Positions 7,831-16,808 are shown, numbered from the stretch's first letter. The stretch is 64,000 nt of DNA from Ornithinibacillus massiliensis (GCF_018310345.1 NZ_JAGXBY010000009.1:1-64000); one strand, 5' to 3'. Notes: generated from the sequence alone by a model not told the origin. Program-made: numbers and translations.

Positions 7831-8409
7831 TTGCATCTTGTTGACCGGTTAAAAGATAAACAGGAAAGTGCACTTATAGAATTAATGAACCAGTATGGCG
7901 ACTATTTAGTACGAACAGCCTATCTACTTTTAAAGGACCATCAAACAGCAGAGGAAGCCGTTCAGGATACATTTGTCATTGCCTATGAGAAGATTAGGCA
8001 GCTAGAAGACCCTGCGAAATTAAAAAGCTGGCTCACCGCTATTGTGATGAATTGTTGCCGAACTCGGATGCGTCGATGGAGCTGGAAAAATATTATACTA
8101 GCTTTCGAGAGTGACGAAATTCATGAAGATGAGACCACGCTTTCCCCAGAGGAAGAATTAATGGAGTGGATATGGAATGCTAATTTAAGCGAAGCAATAC
8201 ATGAGCTTGATTATAAATACCGAGAAGTGATTACATTGTTTTACTTTAATGAAATGAAAATTAGCGAAATTGCTGAGTATACAAAGGAAAAGGAAAATAC
8301 AATCAAATCGAGGCTAAAGCGAGCACGTTTAAAATTGAAGGATATTTTGGTGAAGGGAGAGGAATTTCTTGAAGAAAACGAAAGCGCAATTAAAAGGCAA
8401 ACTCGATAA
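7831..8409 (+). CDS. ECF-type RNA polymerase sigma factor
   Basis: The 192-residue sigma-70 family protein has only regions 2 and 4. Region 2 runs from about 8 to 75 (MNQYGDYLVRTAYLLLKD, then AEEAVQDTFVIAYEKI). Region 4 is near 125-175 (LDYKYREVITLFYFNEMKISEIAEY, then NTIKSRLKRARLKLK), a helix-turn-helix for -35 recognition. The start is TTG with AAAGGGGGA upstream. It overlaps the next gene by 41 nt, and that gene encodes a likely anti-sigma factor, so activity is probably controlled by membrane sequestration. GCAACTT at about 7778 could be an ECF -35 element for autoregulation (low confidence). Target genes are unknown; the third gene of the operon is the obvious candidate. Confidence 0.9.
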   Translation: MHLVDRLKDKQESALIELMNQYGDYLVRTAYLLLKDHQTAEEAVQDTFVIAYEKIRQLEDPAKLKSWLTAIVMNCCRTRMRRWSWKNIILAFESDEIHEDETTLSPEEELMEWIWNANLSEAIHELDYKYREVITLFYFNEMKISEIAEYTKEKENTIKSRLKRARLKLKDILVKGEEFLEENESAIKRQTR

Positions 8410-8692
8410 GGAAATGGAACATATTCAGTTTTCTAACCATCAACAAGTACTGAATCATGTTTATCCGACTACTTGGAAACAGAAGCTTCTTAAGCTCTGG
8501 AATAAAGAGATTTCTATACCTCTCGTACCAATAAGTGTAGTGCTTGTCCTGTTTATTCTGGTGATGGGATATCCAGCAATAAAATCAATAGAGCAGCGGC
8601 CTGAGGAAGGAGCTTCCGATTCGATTAAACACGTTGACGGTTCGGGGTATTTCTATTGGGAATCAAATCAAAGGGGCGGTGAAAAGAGGTGA
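8369..8692 (+). CDS. Putative membrane anti-sigma factor
   Basis: A 107-residue protein with a basic N-terminal cytoplasmic part (about 1-48), one transmembrane segment (about 50-67, IPLVPISVVLVLFILVMGY) and a short outer tail. The start is TTG 8369 behind GAGAGG, overlapping the sigma gene by 41 nt. Translational coupling to an ECF sigma and the single-pass topology are typical of anti-sigma factors, but there is no HxxxCxxC zinc motif, so it is not a ZAS-type. It overlaps the following gene by 4 nt. The assignment is from context and topology. Confidence 0.65.
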   Translation: MKKTKAQLKGKLDKEMEHIQFSNHQQVLNHVYPTTWKQKLLKLWNKEISIPLVPISVVLVLFILVMGYPAIKSIEQRPEEGASDSIKHVDGSGYFYWESNQRGGEKR

Positions 8693-10938
8693 AGATTAGG
8701 GTCAAGGTGAAGCACTTAGTTATAGCTGTCGTAGGTATACTAACTTTCATTCCATTATTGATGACTTTCATTATCCCGAATCTGGAGTTATATCTGGCTG
8801 AAAAGAAAATTATTTCAGGTAAGGTTGAGGATAAACAAGAAATTCTCGAGCTTTTATCTACTACATCGATAGATAAAAAATGGGAGATTATTCAACAATA
8901 TATGATAGATGATGGTTATACCGGTAAGTTTGACATCTATATTAGTCCATCAATGACATCATGGGGAGATCTTGAATCGAAAGTCATGGATTTTAGTTGG
9001 GAGGAGAAGCTTCCGTTCATAATAGATTTTGTGGAGAATGGGCCGTTAAATGAGAATTTAGTGACCGCTGCGAAGACTTTAGCTTTTTATTATGAACGTA
9101 TTGGAGAAGTAGAAAAGGCTAAAAGTACTTTATATCAAGCATCTACTAGGTTAACATCGAACAACTATTCCTATGATCGGGAAGAGCTTCTTATAGAACG
9201 AATACGAATAGCTAAGAATCATGGCCAATGGGAAGAAGCGAATCAATATAGCCAAGATATGGAGAAAAACTTCAAAACACTTCAACTAGATAGCATCGCA
9301 CAACTAGCTCAATTGAAAGCTGAAATGTTTCTTCAACAAGGAGACATTAAGGAAGCGTATCAAGAGGTTACAAAAGCGATAAAGCAATATGAAGAAGATT
9401 ATAAAATTGAACGAGAAAAATGGTCCGACATTGATGATGAGCCAACTCTTGAAAACTATCCTTATTATCAACGATTGAAATCATTGGAGCAAACTTTGAG
9501 TGTTCTAAAAGCACGAGGTGGTGTTGGGAATGTAGTTAAGATTTCCGGGAGGGTAATAAAAAGTGATGGTACCCCGTTAAAAAATATTGGCGTTTTCTTA
9601 AAAGAAGAAAGTGATAATATTCATGCTATTAGACCAGATGAAAAATATCAAACCCTTACAGATAACGATGGATATTATGAGTTTAAAGGGGTCATACCGA
9701 ATAATTATCAATTAGCCATTGGTGTTCATTATGATCAAATTAGTGGATGGACTTGGGTGACAGATATGTATGATACGGTGGCAATCGATGGGAGCAAGGA
9801 TGATGTTACCTATGATATAACCTTACAGAAACTTATTGCTATTAAAACGCCAGTTAACGAGGAAGAATTAGTGGATAATACAGTGCACTTTGAATGGGAA
9901 GAAGTAGAAGGTGCTTCCTACTATGAGTTAGGATTTGGATATGAAATAGATGGTGGCTGGATTGGGACGGGTTCCATTTCGAATATTAAAGAATCTCAAG
10001 CAGATATTCCAGTAGAGGATATTTATAATTTACAGGGCGGGGTAGCTTTTGGAGATACTGATATAGTAAGCCCTAAATCATTATTAGCATACACACACCC
10101 AGAAAATCGTTATTATTGGAAGGTGGCTGCCTATGATGAAAACGGCAAAATAATTACTAAAAGTGATGGCGCTCTGTTAGATGATCAATCATATGGTAAT
10201 CTACCTTTCTTTTATTTAAAACAACGAGAACTAACGACAACAGATCAATTATTAATAGATGGAAAAATACAAGAAGCTCTAAACGGGTACAAGGAAAACT
10301 ATAAACAAAATCCAGATGATTTGCATAGTTTACGAATGATTATTCGGTTAATCGGGATAGAAGAAGACCATATACATGATAGAGATGAATTGGCAATTTC
10401 CTATATGGAAGATTTAGCGATGAAAGCACCTAGCCCCTTTAACATTCATGAAGTATTTCTGTATTATTTCAATCAGCGAGATTGGGAATTATTTCATAAA
10501 TGGTTTGAATTATATAGGAAGCAAGTTGATATCCTTGATGAATACGATCAATCCCTATATGCTACTGTTTTAATGATGCAAGGACTACATCGTGAGGCAA
10601 GTAGCCAGTTTGCAGAAGCAATGTCTAAACAAGGGGATAATCGATATGTAGGGTATTGGTTAGCTAATGAATTATACTTAAATGGTGATTTCAATCATGC
10701 ATTAGAAATTGCTATAGCGTATCCCCAATACGGATACGGGGAAATAGTCCCCAACTGGGTACATCTTGTTAGCAAAATGGCGGAAGAAAGTAAGCAGAGT
10801 AAGGCATATCATCAAGAAATGAGAGAAATCTTAACATTATATTTTGCTAATCAGGAAGAAGAATTGGCGAAATGGCAGAGCGAGACGGAATTTACTAATC
10901 TGAAAAAATTTATTAACGCGCTAGATGATGTAAATTAA
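8689..10938 (+). CDS. Large TPR and carboxypeptidase-regulatory-domain membrane protein
   Basis: The protein has 749 residues. An N-terminal membrane anchor (about 9-30) is followed by an extracytoplasmic part. Helical TPR-like repeats span about 120-240 (for example YYERIGEVEKAKSTLYQA and QGDIKEAYQEVTKAI). A beta-sandwich of the carboxypeptidase regulatory (CarboxypepD_reg) type lies around 283-375 (ISGRVIKSDGTPLKNIGVFL, then DNDGYYEFKGV), followed by a fibronectin-III-like segment around 385-500, and more TPR-like helices from about 520 to the end. Start GTG 8689 overlaps the anti-sigma stop; GGCGGTGA supplies the ribosome binding site. The operon suggests an envelope-stress effector or sensor; function is otherwise unknown. 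Confidence 0.75.
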   Translation: MKIRVKVKHLVIAVVGILTFIPLLMTFIIPNLELYLAEKKIISGKVEDKQEILELLSTTSIDKKWEIIQQYMIDDGYTGKFDIYISPSMTSWGDLESKVMDFSWEEKLPFIIDFVENGPLNENLVTAAKTLAFYYERIGEVEKAKSTLYQASTRLTSNNYSYDREELLIERIRIAKNHGQWEEANQYSQDMEKNFKTLQLDSIAQLAQLKAEMFLQQGDIKEAYQEVTKAIKQYEEDYKIEREKWSDIDDEPTLENYPYYQRLKSLEQTLSVLKARGGVGNVVKISGRVIKSDGTPLKNIGVFLKEESDNIHAIRPDEKYQTLTDNDGYYEFKGVIPNNYQLAIGVHYDQISGWTWVTDMYDTVAIDGSKDDVTYDITLQKLIAIKTPVNEEELVDNTVHFEWEEVEGASYYELGFGYEIDGGWIGTGSISNIKESQADIPVEDIYNLQGGVAFGDTDIVSPKSLLAYTHPENRYYWKVAAYDENGKIITKSDGALLDDQSYGNLPFFYLKQRELTTTDQLLIDGKIQEALNGYKENYKQNPDDLHSLRMIIRLIGIEEDHIHDRDELAISYMEDLAMKAPSPFNIHEVFLYYFNQRDWELFHKWFELYRKQVDILDEYDQSLYATVLMMQGLHREASSQFAEAMSKQGDNRYVGYWLANELYLNGDFNHALEIAIAYPQYGYGEIVPNWVHLVSKMAEESKQSKAYHQEMREILTLYFANQEEELAKWQSETEFTNLKKFINALDDVN

Positions 10939-10945
10939 ACAGGTG

Positions 10946-11231
10946 GAGACTGGGACATAACGAAAAGAATTAAATGACAAACCGAATGATACATGATACT
11001 AGCTCCGGAAATATACGTAGACTCCAGCGGGAGGATAGGCATAGGTGAGACCCCACAGTGCGTAGCACGAGGAGGCTCACCAGCCGCCCGGCGGCAAGGT
11101 AGACACTGCGATGGTTTTATCGAGCAGATGTCGACCCTGTACTGGAAGTGAAAGCGAAGTATATTTCCGGAGCGTGGTCTTTGCTCATCATTCGGTTTTT
11201 CCTTTAAGATAAATTCTCTTGTCCCAGGCTC
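10946..11231. repeat. Nested palindromic intergenic element, about 286 bp
   Basis: Three nested inverted repeats fold the whole element. The outer pair is GACTGGGACA (10948-10957) with TGTCCCAGGCTC at the far end. The middle pair is AAACCGAATGAT (10979-10990) with ATCATTCGGTTT (11187-11198). The inner pair is GCTCCGGAAATATAC (11002-11016) with GTATATTTCCGGAGC (11159-11173). The core is GC-rich and contains CGAGGAGGCTCACC and AGACACTGCGATGG. There is no open frame. It belongs to the type of dispersed repeats starting CTGGGACA that I associate with Oceanobacillus/Virgibacillus genomes. A degenerate relative is at 19269-19536. Confidence 0.85.
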
Positions 11232-11288
11232 TACTTTTTAATAAAACGGATAAAAACAGAAATAACATGAATAATAATGAAAGAGTAT

Positions 11289-11318
11289 TGACGAAACAGA
11301 ACAACAAAGCATAGTATG
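11289..11318 (+). promoter_or_regulatory. Candidate promoter of the DeoR/MurA-like operon
   Basis: TTGACG (11289-11294), an 18-nt spacer and TAGTAT (11313-11318) lie 42 nt before the DeoR start codon. Confidence 0.5.
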
Positions 11319-11359
11319 AAAGTAACGTATTCGAGAGAGAATGGTGAGGAGTAATCTAG

Positions 11360-12154
11360 ATGTTAGCAGAGGAGCGTAGGCAAATAATACTTGAAATTCT
11401 GCAAAAAGATGGTAGAGTAATTGCTAAAGAACTTGCAGATTTGTTCCAGATTTCCGTGGATTCAGTAAGAAGAGACCTTTCCATGATGGAAAATCAAGGA
11501 TTATTACAAAAAACCTATGGTGGAGCTATAGCATTAAAAGCACTTCAAAAGGTAAGAACATTACCAACCTCTGAATCGAAAAGATACGGTATACCAGAAC
11601 CTCATCAAGATGCCATTTCCAAGCTTGCATCCTCCTACATTCAGGAGCATGATACTGTATTTATTGGTGGAGCGGGAATACAATATGGGATGTTGAAGCA
11701 CCTACCTGTAGACATTCCGTTTACATTAGTGACGAACTCCATGAAAATCGCTGAATCAGTACGTAAACAAAAAAATATTACCGCGTACTTAATTGGAGGC
11801 AAATTAAGAGGAGAATCAGCAGGTAGTATTATTGATATACTTGCTATCGAAATGATGAGTAAATTCTCGTTAGATATAGGATTTATTACAGGTGGTGGTA
11901 TAACTGCGAGTGGAATTAGCACTGCCACACCTGAAGGAGCAGCATTTGCTCGTAAAGTTGCAGAGGTATCAAGAAAAAATATATGTTTAGCCCCAAATGA
12001 AAAAGTCGGACAAAACATGTTTGTTACTTCTGTCCCCATAGATAAAATTGATTTAATTATTACAGATGAAGCAGTATCAGAAAAAGTAATTCAAGATATA
12101 GAGAAAACAAATGCGGAAATTATTATTGTCAATACGACTTCCACTAAGGAGTGA
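11360..12154 (+). CDS. DeoR-family transcriptional regulator
   Basis: The 264-residue protein has an N-terminal DeoR helix-turn-helix (residues 1-57: ERRQIILEILQKDGRV, then LFQISVDSVRRDL and GLLQKTYGGA) and a C-terminal sugar-phosphate-sensing domain of the isomerase-like fold (from about 80; FIGGAGIQYGML near 97, LVTNSMKIA near 126, FITGGGI near 175). DeoR proteins usually repress adjacent genes and are relieved by a phosphorylated sugar. It starts 7 nt after GAGGAGT and ends 6 nt before the MurA paralogue, so it probably controls that gene and itself. An amino-sugar-related ligand is an inference from context. Confidence 0.9.
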   Translation: MLAEERRQIILEILQKDGRVIAKELADLFQISVDSVRRDLSMMENQGLLQKTYGGAIALKALQKVRTLPTSESKRYGIPEPHQDAISKLASSYIQEHDTVFIGGAGIQYGMLKHLPVDIPFTLVTNSMKIAESVRKQKNITAYLIGGKLRGESAGSIIDILAIEMMSKFSLDIGFITGGGITASGISTATPEGAAFARKVAEVSRKNICLAPNEKVGQNMFVTSVPIDKIDLIITDEAVSEKVIQDIEKTNAEIIIVNTTSTKE

Positions 12155-12160
12155 TACTAG

Positions 12161-13456
12161 TTGCAAGCAATTCGTGTAGACTATTCACCTACTATAAACG
12201 GTGTTGTTCAAATTCCAGGATCTAAAAACAGTTCACTAGCTTTGTTAGCGGCAGCTTGTCTTTCTGATGAAACGATTATACTCGAAGGGATACCTAATAT
12301 AGCTGATTTTCGAGTTATTCGAGAAATGGGAGATGAAGTTGGCCTTAAAATAAAACGAGAAATTACAGGGGATATTTCGATTGATCCTAGATTTATATCC
12401 ACAACGGATTTCAATCCAAAGAAGTCATCCTCTTTCAGAACAGCTTATTATTTCGTAGGAGCATTATTGGCTAAGTATGGAAAAGTGTCCGTTGGTTATC
12501 CAGGCGGCGATGATTTTGTTAGTCGCCCAATTGATCAGCATATAAAGGCACTAGAAATGCTAGGAGCAACCTTTACCTATTACCAAGATTATTATGTAGT
12601 GGAAGCAAAAGAATTACGTGGTGCAACAATTTATTTCGATACGATTACATCTGGAGCTACAATAAATGCTATGTTAACAGCAGTGAGAGCGAAGGGGGAG
12701 ACCGTATTACTGAATGCAGCAAGGGATCCAGAAGTTATTGACACGGCTATTTTTCTTAATAAACTTGGAGCTAATATTAGTGGTGCTGGAACCGACACGA
12801 TTCGCATAACTGGGGTAAATCACTTAAAGGGTGGTATCCATCGGGTGATTCCAGATCGATTAATTGCCGGCTCATTTTTAATCGGTGCAGGAGTAGCAGG
12901 AGGAAGTGTGACGGTTACTAATGTTATCCCGGAGCATTTAGGATCATGCCTAACGAAGCTACAAGAAATTGGAATAGAGATAGAAGTAAAGGAAAACGCA
13001 ATAACAGCTCATTCAACGGGTAAATTACGTGCCTCTCGAATTCGGACTGGAATGTATCCAGGCTTTCCGACAGACTTACAACAACCAATGACGACTTTAT
13101 TAACCCAGGCAACTGGTAAAAGTATTATTGCGGAAAAAATCTACCCAAATCGTTTTAAACATGTTGGGCAATTACGAAAAATGGGAGCAGACATCAGAGT
13201 GCGCTCAGGTGTTGCTTTTGTAAAAGGAAAAAGTAATTTGAAAGGTGCGATAGTCACGACTTCGGACATTCGAGCTGGAATCTCGTTAATTCTTGCTGGA
13301 ATGGTAGCGGAAGGGACTACTTTTATCACTGGAGTGGATCATATTGAACGCGGGTATGAAGATGTTGTAGAAGCGTTCCAATCCTTAGGAGTTTACATTA
13401 CAAAAGAAACGATTCCATATGGGGCTAACCACCAGTTCTTTGGTGAAGTGCAGTAG
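12161..13456 (+). CDS. MurA-family enolpyruvyl transferase with Asp in place of the catalytic Cys
   Basis: A 431-residue EPT-family protein close to UDP-GlcNAc 1-carboxyvinyltransferase, which adds enolpyruvate from PEP to UDP-GlcNAc in peptidoglycan synthesis. Lys22-Asn23 (PGSKNSSL), the SRP arginine (residue 122), the base Asp in GFPTDLQ and the Arg in ERGYE are kept. The loop that reads GGC in most MurA proteins reads PGGDDFVSRPID here, putting Asp117 at the Cys115 position. Cys-to-Asp is known in mycobacterial and chlamydial MurA and gives fosfomycin insensitivity. TTG start with TAAGGAGTGAT upstream. The DeoR partner suggests a conditional paralogue; the substrate could differ from UDP-GlcNAc. 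Confidence 0.85.
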   Translation: MQAIRVDYSPTINGVVQIPGSKNSSLALLAAACLSDETIILEGIPNIADFRVIREMGDEVGLKIKREITGDISIDPRFISTTDFNPKKSSSFRTAYYFVGALLAKYGKVSVGYPGGDDFVSRPIDQHIKALEMLGATFTYYQDYYVVEAKELRGATIYFDTITSGATINAMLTAVRAKGETVLLNAARDPEVIDTAIFLNKLGANISGAGTDTIRITGVNHLKGGIHRVIPDRLIAGSFLIGAGVAGGSVTVTNVIPEHLGSCLTKLQEIGIEIEVKENAITAHSTGKLRASRIRTGMYPGFPTDLQQPMTTLLTQATGKSIIAEKIYPNRFKHVGQLRKMGADIRVRSGVAFVKGKSNLKGAIVTTSDIRAGISLILAGMVAEGTTFITGVDHIERGYEDVVEAFQSLGVYITKETIPYGANHQFFGEVQ

Positions 13457-13460
13457 GACA

Positions 13461-13496
13461 GAAGGAAGTGCAGCATAAGTGCGCTTCCTTTTTTCG
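13461..13496 (+). terminator. Terminator of the DeoR/MurA-like operon
   Basis: AAGGAAGTGC pairs with GCGCTTCCTT, followed by TTTTTT, a few nucleotides after the stop codon. Confidence 0.8.
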
Positions 13497-13579
13497 CTTT
13501 GAGGATGGATACGATTAACCATGAAACTATTTACTAGCTTAATCGTATGTATAGGTAGCGAATGAAAAGGGGGATTTCG

Positions 13580-14521
13580 ATGATTTTAAATTTAAATGAT
13601 CAAATCATTCAAGTAAAAGGTAAGATTCGACAGAAAAATAAACTTGAGTCACAGCTTCAAGATTACTACTCGGAACTCTCCGAAATTGAAAACACAATAA
13701 ATCGCTTAAACACCCAATTGATGGAAGAAAAGGCTGATGTAAGAAAGTTAGAAGGGTTTCATATTGCTAATTTTTTCTCTACCATAACAGGGAAAAAATA
13801 TGAAAAATTAGATAAAGAAAATAGAGAAGTATTGGCCGTTCAATTACAATTAGAAGAAGCAGAAAAGACGAGAGAAGAGGTTGCGAATTCGATTCTGAAT
13901 GTTCAGAACAGACTTGGTGAAGTAGGGAATAGTGAAGAGTTGTATCAGGAATTGCTTAGTAAAAAGGAACATCTTATAAAGGAAAGTCATTATCGGTATG
14001 CTGACGAATTATATCGCTTGAGTGAAAAAGAAGGGGATATACAAGCTTATTTAAAGGAATTTAATGAAGCAATTCAAGCTGGCCAATATGCTGAGCAATC
14101 ACTTCATAATGCGGAAGAATCACTGAGCTCTGCCTCTAATTGGGGGACACTCGATATGTTTGGTGGTGGGATGATTTCCGCAGCGATAAAACATAGTAGA
14201 ATGGATGATGCTTCCGATTATATTCATATCGCCCAGTCACGAATGAGAGATTTTCAGAAGGAGTTATTGGATATAGATGAAATGATTCCTGTTGATACAG
14301 ATATGCCAGGTTTATTAAAGTTTGCGGATTTCTTCTTCGATGGATTAATTGTAGATTGGATGGTTCAGGGCAAGATTAATGATTCAATTGACCAAGTAGG
14401 TGACCAGTTAATACAAGTACGACGCATATTAGCTAAGTTAAATACGGAAAATACCTATTTACAGAACCAATTAGCTAATCTATATGAGGAAAAAATTCAA
14501 TTAATTGAAAGCTTTCGATAG
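13580..14521 (+). CDS. Coiled-coil protein of unknown function
   Basis: A 313-residue protein, soluble by sequence, with no signal peptide. Residues about 5-60, 75-125 and 275-313 are heptad-rich coiled coil. Between them a distinctive centre contains SNWGTLDMFGGGMISAAIKHSRMDDA (about 185-210) and LKFADFFFDGLIVDWMVQGKI (about 250-270), suggesting a structured membrane-facing or self-assembling core. ATG 13580 follows AAAAGGGGGAT. An earlier ATG at 13562 lacks a site. It is monocistronic, with a DNA terminator before it and the M42 gene about 95 nt after. I do not recognise the family. Confidence 0.7.
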   Translation: MILNLNDQIIQVKGKIRQKNKLESQLQDYYSELSEIENTINRLNTQLMEEKADVRKLEGFHIANFFSTITGKKYEKLDKENREVLAVQLQLEEAEKTREEVANSILNVQNRLGEVGNSEELYQELLSKKEHLIKESHYRYADELYRLSEKEGDIQAYLKEFNEAIQAGQYAEQSLHNAEESLSSASNWGTLDMFGGGMISAAIKHSRMDDASDYIHIAQSRMRDFQKELLDIDEMIPVDTDMPGLLKFADFFFDGLIVDWMVQGKINDSIDQVGDQLIQVRRILAKLNTENTYLQNQLANLYEEKIQLIESFR

Positions 14522-14616
14522 GATTATTCCTTGAATTACTAAGAAATTGCCTGTTCATTCATCACGTGTCGCGTTACAATATAAATTAGTATATGAATTT
14601 GAGAGGGGTAGAAGTG

Positions 14617-15672
14617 GTGACGATATATCCAAATGTTCAAGAAACAAAAGAATTAATTAAGCAATTAGTATCAATTCCAAGTCCTACGGGATTTACCGCA
14701 AATGTTATTCAGTATACAGAGGATTTCTTGCAAAAGTTAGACGTTAAAACAAAGCGAATTCGGAAGGGCGGGTTACTTGCAACGATTCCTGGCGCCAATG
14801 ATCAGGAGCACCGCTTTCTGACTGCACACGTCGATACACTTGGTGCAATGGTAAAAGAAGTGAAGAGCAATGGACGTCTTAAATTAGATTTAATTGGTGG
14901 TTTTCCATATAACTATGTCGAGGGAGAATACTGTAAAATCCACACTTCTAGTGGCAGTGTGTTAACAGGTACCATTTTAATGCACCAAACCTCGGTTCAT
15001 GTGTATAGAAATACAGGCAAGACAGAACGAAACCAGGATAATATGGAAGTACGAATTGATGCTGAAGTTGATAATGCTGAAGCGGTTCGTGATATTGGCA
15101 TTGAGGTAGGAGATTTTGTTTCTTTTGATCCACGTGTCGAGCTTACTGATAATGGATTTATAAAATCGCGTCATTTAGATGATAAAGCTAGTGTCGCGAT
15201 TTTATTACAGGTTATAAAGAGGCTTAAGGAAGAAAATATTACCCTGCCATATACAACACATTTCTTAATATCTAATAACGAAGAAATAGGATATGGTGGT
15301 AATTCAAACATCACTCCAGAAACAGTAGAATATTTGGCTGTGGATATGGGAGCGATGGGTGATGGTCAGTCAACTGACGAGTATACGGTATCAATTTGTG
15401 TAAAGGATGCATCAGGCCCTTATCATTATGGCTTACGTCAACGATTAGTACAATTAGCGGAGAAACATGCTATTGGTTACAAGCTTGATATTTATCCTTA
15501 TTATGGATCAGATGCATCAGCTGCTATTAAATCAGGTCACGACATTGTCCACGGATTGATTGGTCCGGGAATTGATTCGTCCCATGCTTTTGAGCGGACA
15601 CATGAAAAGTCACTTATCAATACCGAAAAATTAGTATATCAATATGTGTTATCAGAAATGATATCGTATTAA
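14617..15672 (+). CDS. M42-family metallo-aminopeptidase
   Basis: M42 enzymes (glutamyl aminopeptidase/TET type) are cytoplasmic, dinuclear-metal aminopeptidases that form large oligomers. The protein has about 351 residues and all family ligands: His in TAHVDTLGA, bridging Asp in HLDDKAS, the catalytic Glu pair in NNEEIG, Asp in VDMGAM and the C-terminal His in SSHAFERTH. GTG codons at 14614 and 14617 both follow GAGAGGGGT; 14617 has the better spacing. An upstream ATG at 14593 precedes the site. The B. subtilis homologue is of the YhfE/YsdC type. Confidence 0.92.
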   Translation: MTIYPNVQETKELIKQLVSIPSPTGFTANVIQYTEDFLQKLDVKTKRIRKGGLLATIPGANDQEHRFLTAHVDTLGAMVKEVKSNGRLKLDLIGGFPYNYVEGEYCKIHTSSGSVLTGTILMHQTSVHVYRNTGKTERNQDNMEVRIDAEVDNAEAVRDIGIEVGDFVSFDPRVELTDNGFIKSRHLDDKASVAILLQVIKRLKEENITLPYTTHFLISNNEEIGYGGNSNITPETVEYLAVDMGAMGDGQSTDEYTVSICVKDASGPYHYGLRQRLVQLAEKHAIGYKLDIYPYYGSDASAAIKSGHDIVHGLIGPGIDSSHAFERTHEKSLINTEKLVYQYVLSEMISY

Positions 15673-15676
15673 TTGG

Positions 15677-15712
15677 AAAATGGCATGCTACTTATAGGAT
15701 GCCATTTTTTAA
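15677..15712 (+). terminator. Terminator after the M42 peptidase
   Basis: AAAATGGCAT pairs with ATGCCATTTT around an 11-nt loop and continues into T. The following 250 nt before the methyltransferase show no gene. Confidence 0.8.
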
Positions 15713-15960
15713 TGGATGAAAACTACTTCCTAAGTTAGAAGTGTGATTTTTTTGAAAAAAATATGTATTTAGGTGGAAGATAATGTTAACATGAGAAGTA
15801 AATCCATACGGTAATAAAAGTTTACTTTGGAATCATAATGTTATAGCAAGAAGTGGTTGGGATTGAAATTCAAGAGAGTCTAGCTATATCAATTATTACC
15901 TAATGGTGAGAAACGAAGTAACTTAATAAATGTCTATAAATCAAAGAAGGAGGAGATTTT

Positions 15961-16722
15961 ATGTTGGGTTATTACAGTAAGCTTTCTTCAGAGGTATATG
16001 ATATTGATAAATATATTGGACTTTCATTCGGGGATGTAGAATTTTATAGTGAAAGATTAGAAACTTGTACAGGAAATATATTGGAGCCTGGAGTTGGCAC
16101 TGGTCGAATTCTAATTCCATTATTAGAAAAGGGCTTCAACTTAGACGGATTTGATGTTTCAGAAGAAATGTTAACCATTTGCAGGCACAATTGCAAAATA
16201 AGAGGACTAAAACCAAAATTATTCAAGGAGAATATGGAGTCTTTCTCATTAGAAACAAACTATGACGCTATTATTGTACCAACTGGAACATTCCTACTTT
16301 TACATAATAGAGAAGATTCGCTAAAAGCTTTAAAAAATTTCTATCATCATCTTCAAGATGGAGGAAGACTAATTATAGATATCTTTTTACCGAATGATTT
16401 AACGACCACTAACGTAACGACAAGAACTTGGGAAACAAACGATGGGGATATGATCACACTTGAAAGTAAATTAGTTGATGTTGACGCTGTTAACCAATAC
16501 ACAATCACTCATAATCGTTACGAAAAATGGCAGAATGGTAAGCTGATTCAAACTGAACTAGAGCGATTTCCAATTCGGTGGTATGGGATAGAGGAGTTTA
16601 AACTGATTCTTGAGCAGATTGGATTTAAAGATATTATCATTTCAGCAGATTATGCGTATGGACAATATCCTACGAAATCAAGTGAAATAATTACGTTTGA
16701 AGCTGTTGCGAGCAAGGATTAA
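15961..16722 (+). CDS. Class I SAM-dependent methyltransferase
   Basis: A 253-residue Rossmann-fold methyltransferase. Motif I is ILEPGVGTGRI (about 41-51), motif II ends at the acidic FDVSEEM (about 63-69), motif IV is YDAIIVPTGTFLLL (about 101-114), and the post-motif helix and GGRLIIDIFLP strand follow. The C-terminal half is beta-rich and probably sets substrate choice (WETNDGDMITLESKL, YEKWQNGKLI). The substrate cannot be read from the sequence. Start ATG follows GGAGGAG. It is monocistronic and faces the TrhA gene, sharing a bidirectional terminator. Confidence 0.88.
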   Translation: MLGYYSKLSSEVYDIDKYIGLSFGDVEFYSERLETCTGNILEPGVGTGRILIPLLEKGFNLDGFDVSEEMLTICRHNCKIRGLKPKLFKENMESFSLETNYDAIIVPTGTFLLLHNREDSLKALKNFYHHLQDGGRLIIDIFLPNDLTTTNVTTRTWETNDGDMITLESKLVDVDAVNQYTITHNRYEKWQNGKLIQTELERFPIRWYGIEEFKLILEQIGFKDIIISADYAYGQYPTKSSEIITFEAVASKD

Positions 16723-16773
16723 CCGATTTATTTGGCATATATCTGTAGGTATGGAAAGATATAACTATAATAA

Positions 16774-16808
16774 AATGAGTAGCCAACCCTGTGGCTACTC
16801 ATTATTTT
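16774..16808. terminator. Bidirectional terminator between methyltransferase and trhA
   Basis: AATGAGTAGCCA and TGGCTACTCATT form a 12-bp stem with a 6-nt loop, with T-rich sequence on the plus strand after it and A-rich sequence before it. It suits convergent genes. Confidence 0.8.
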
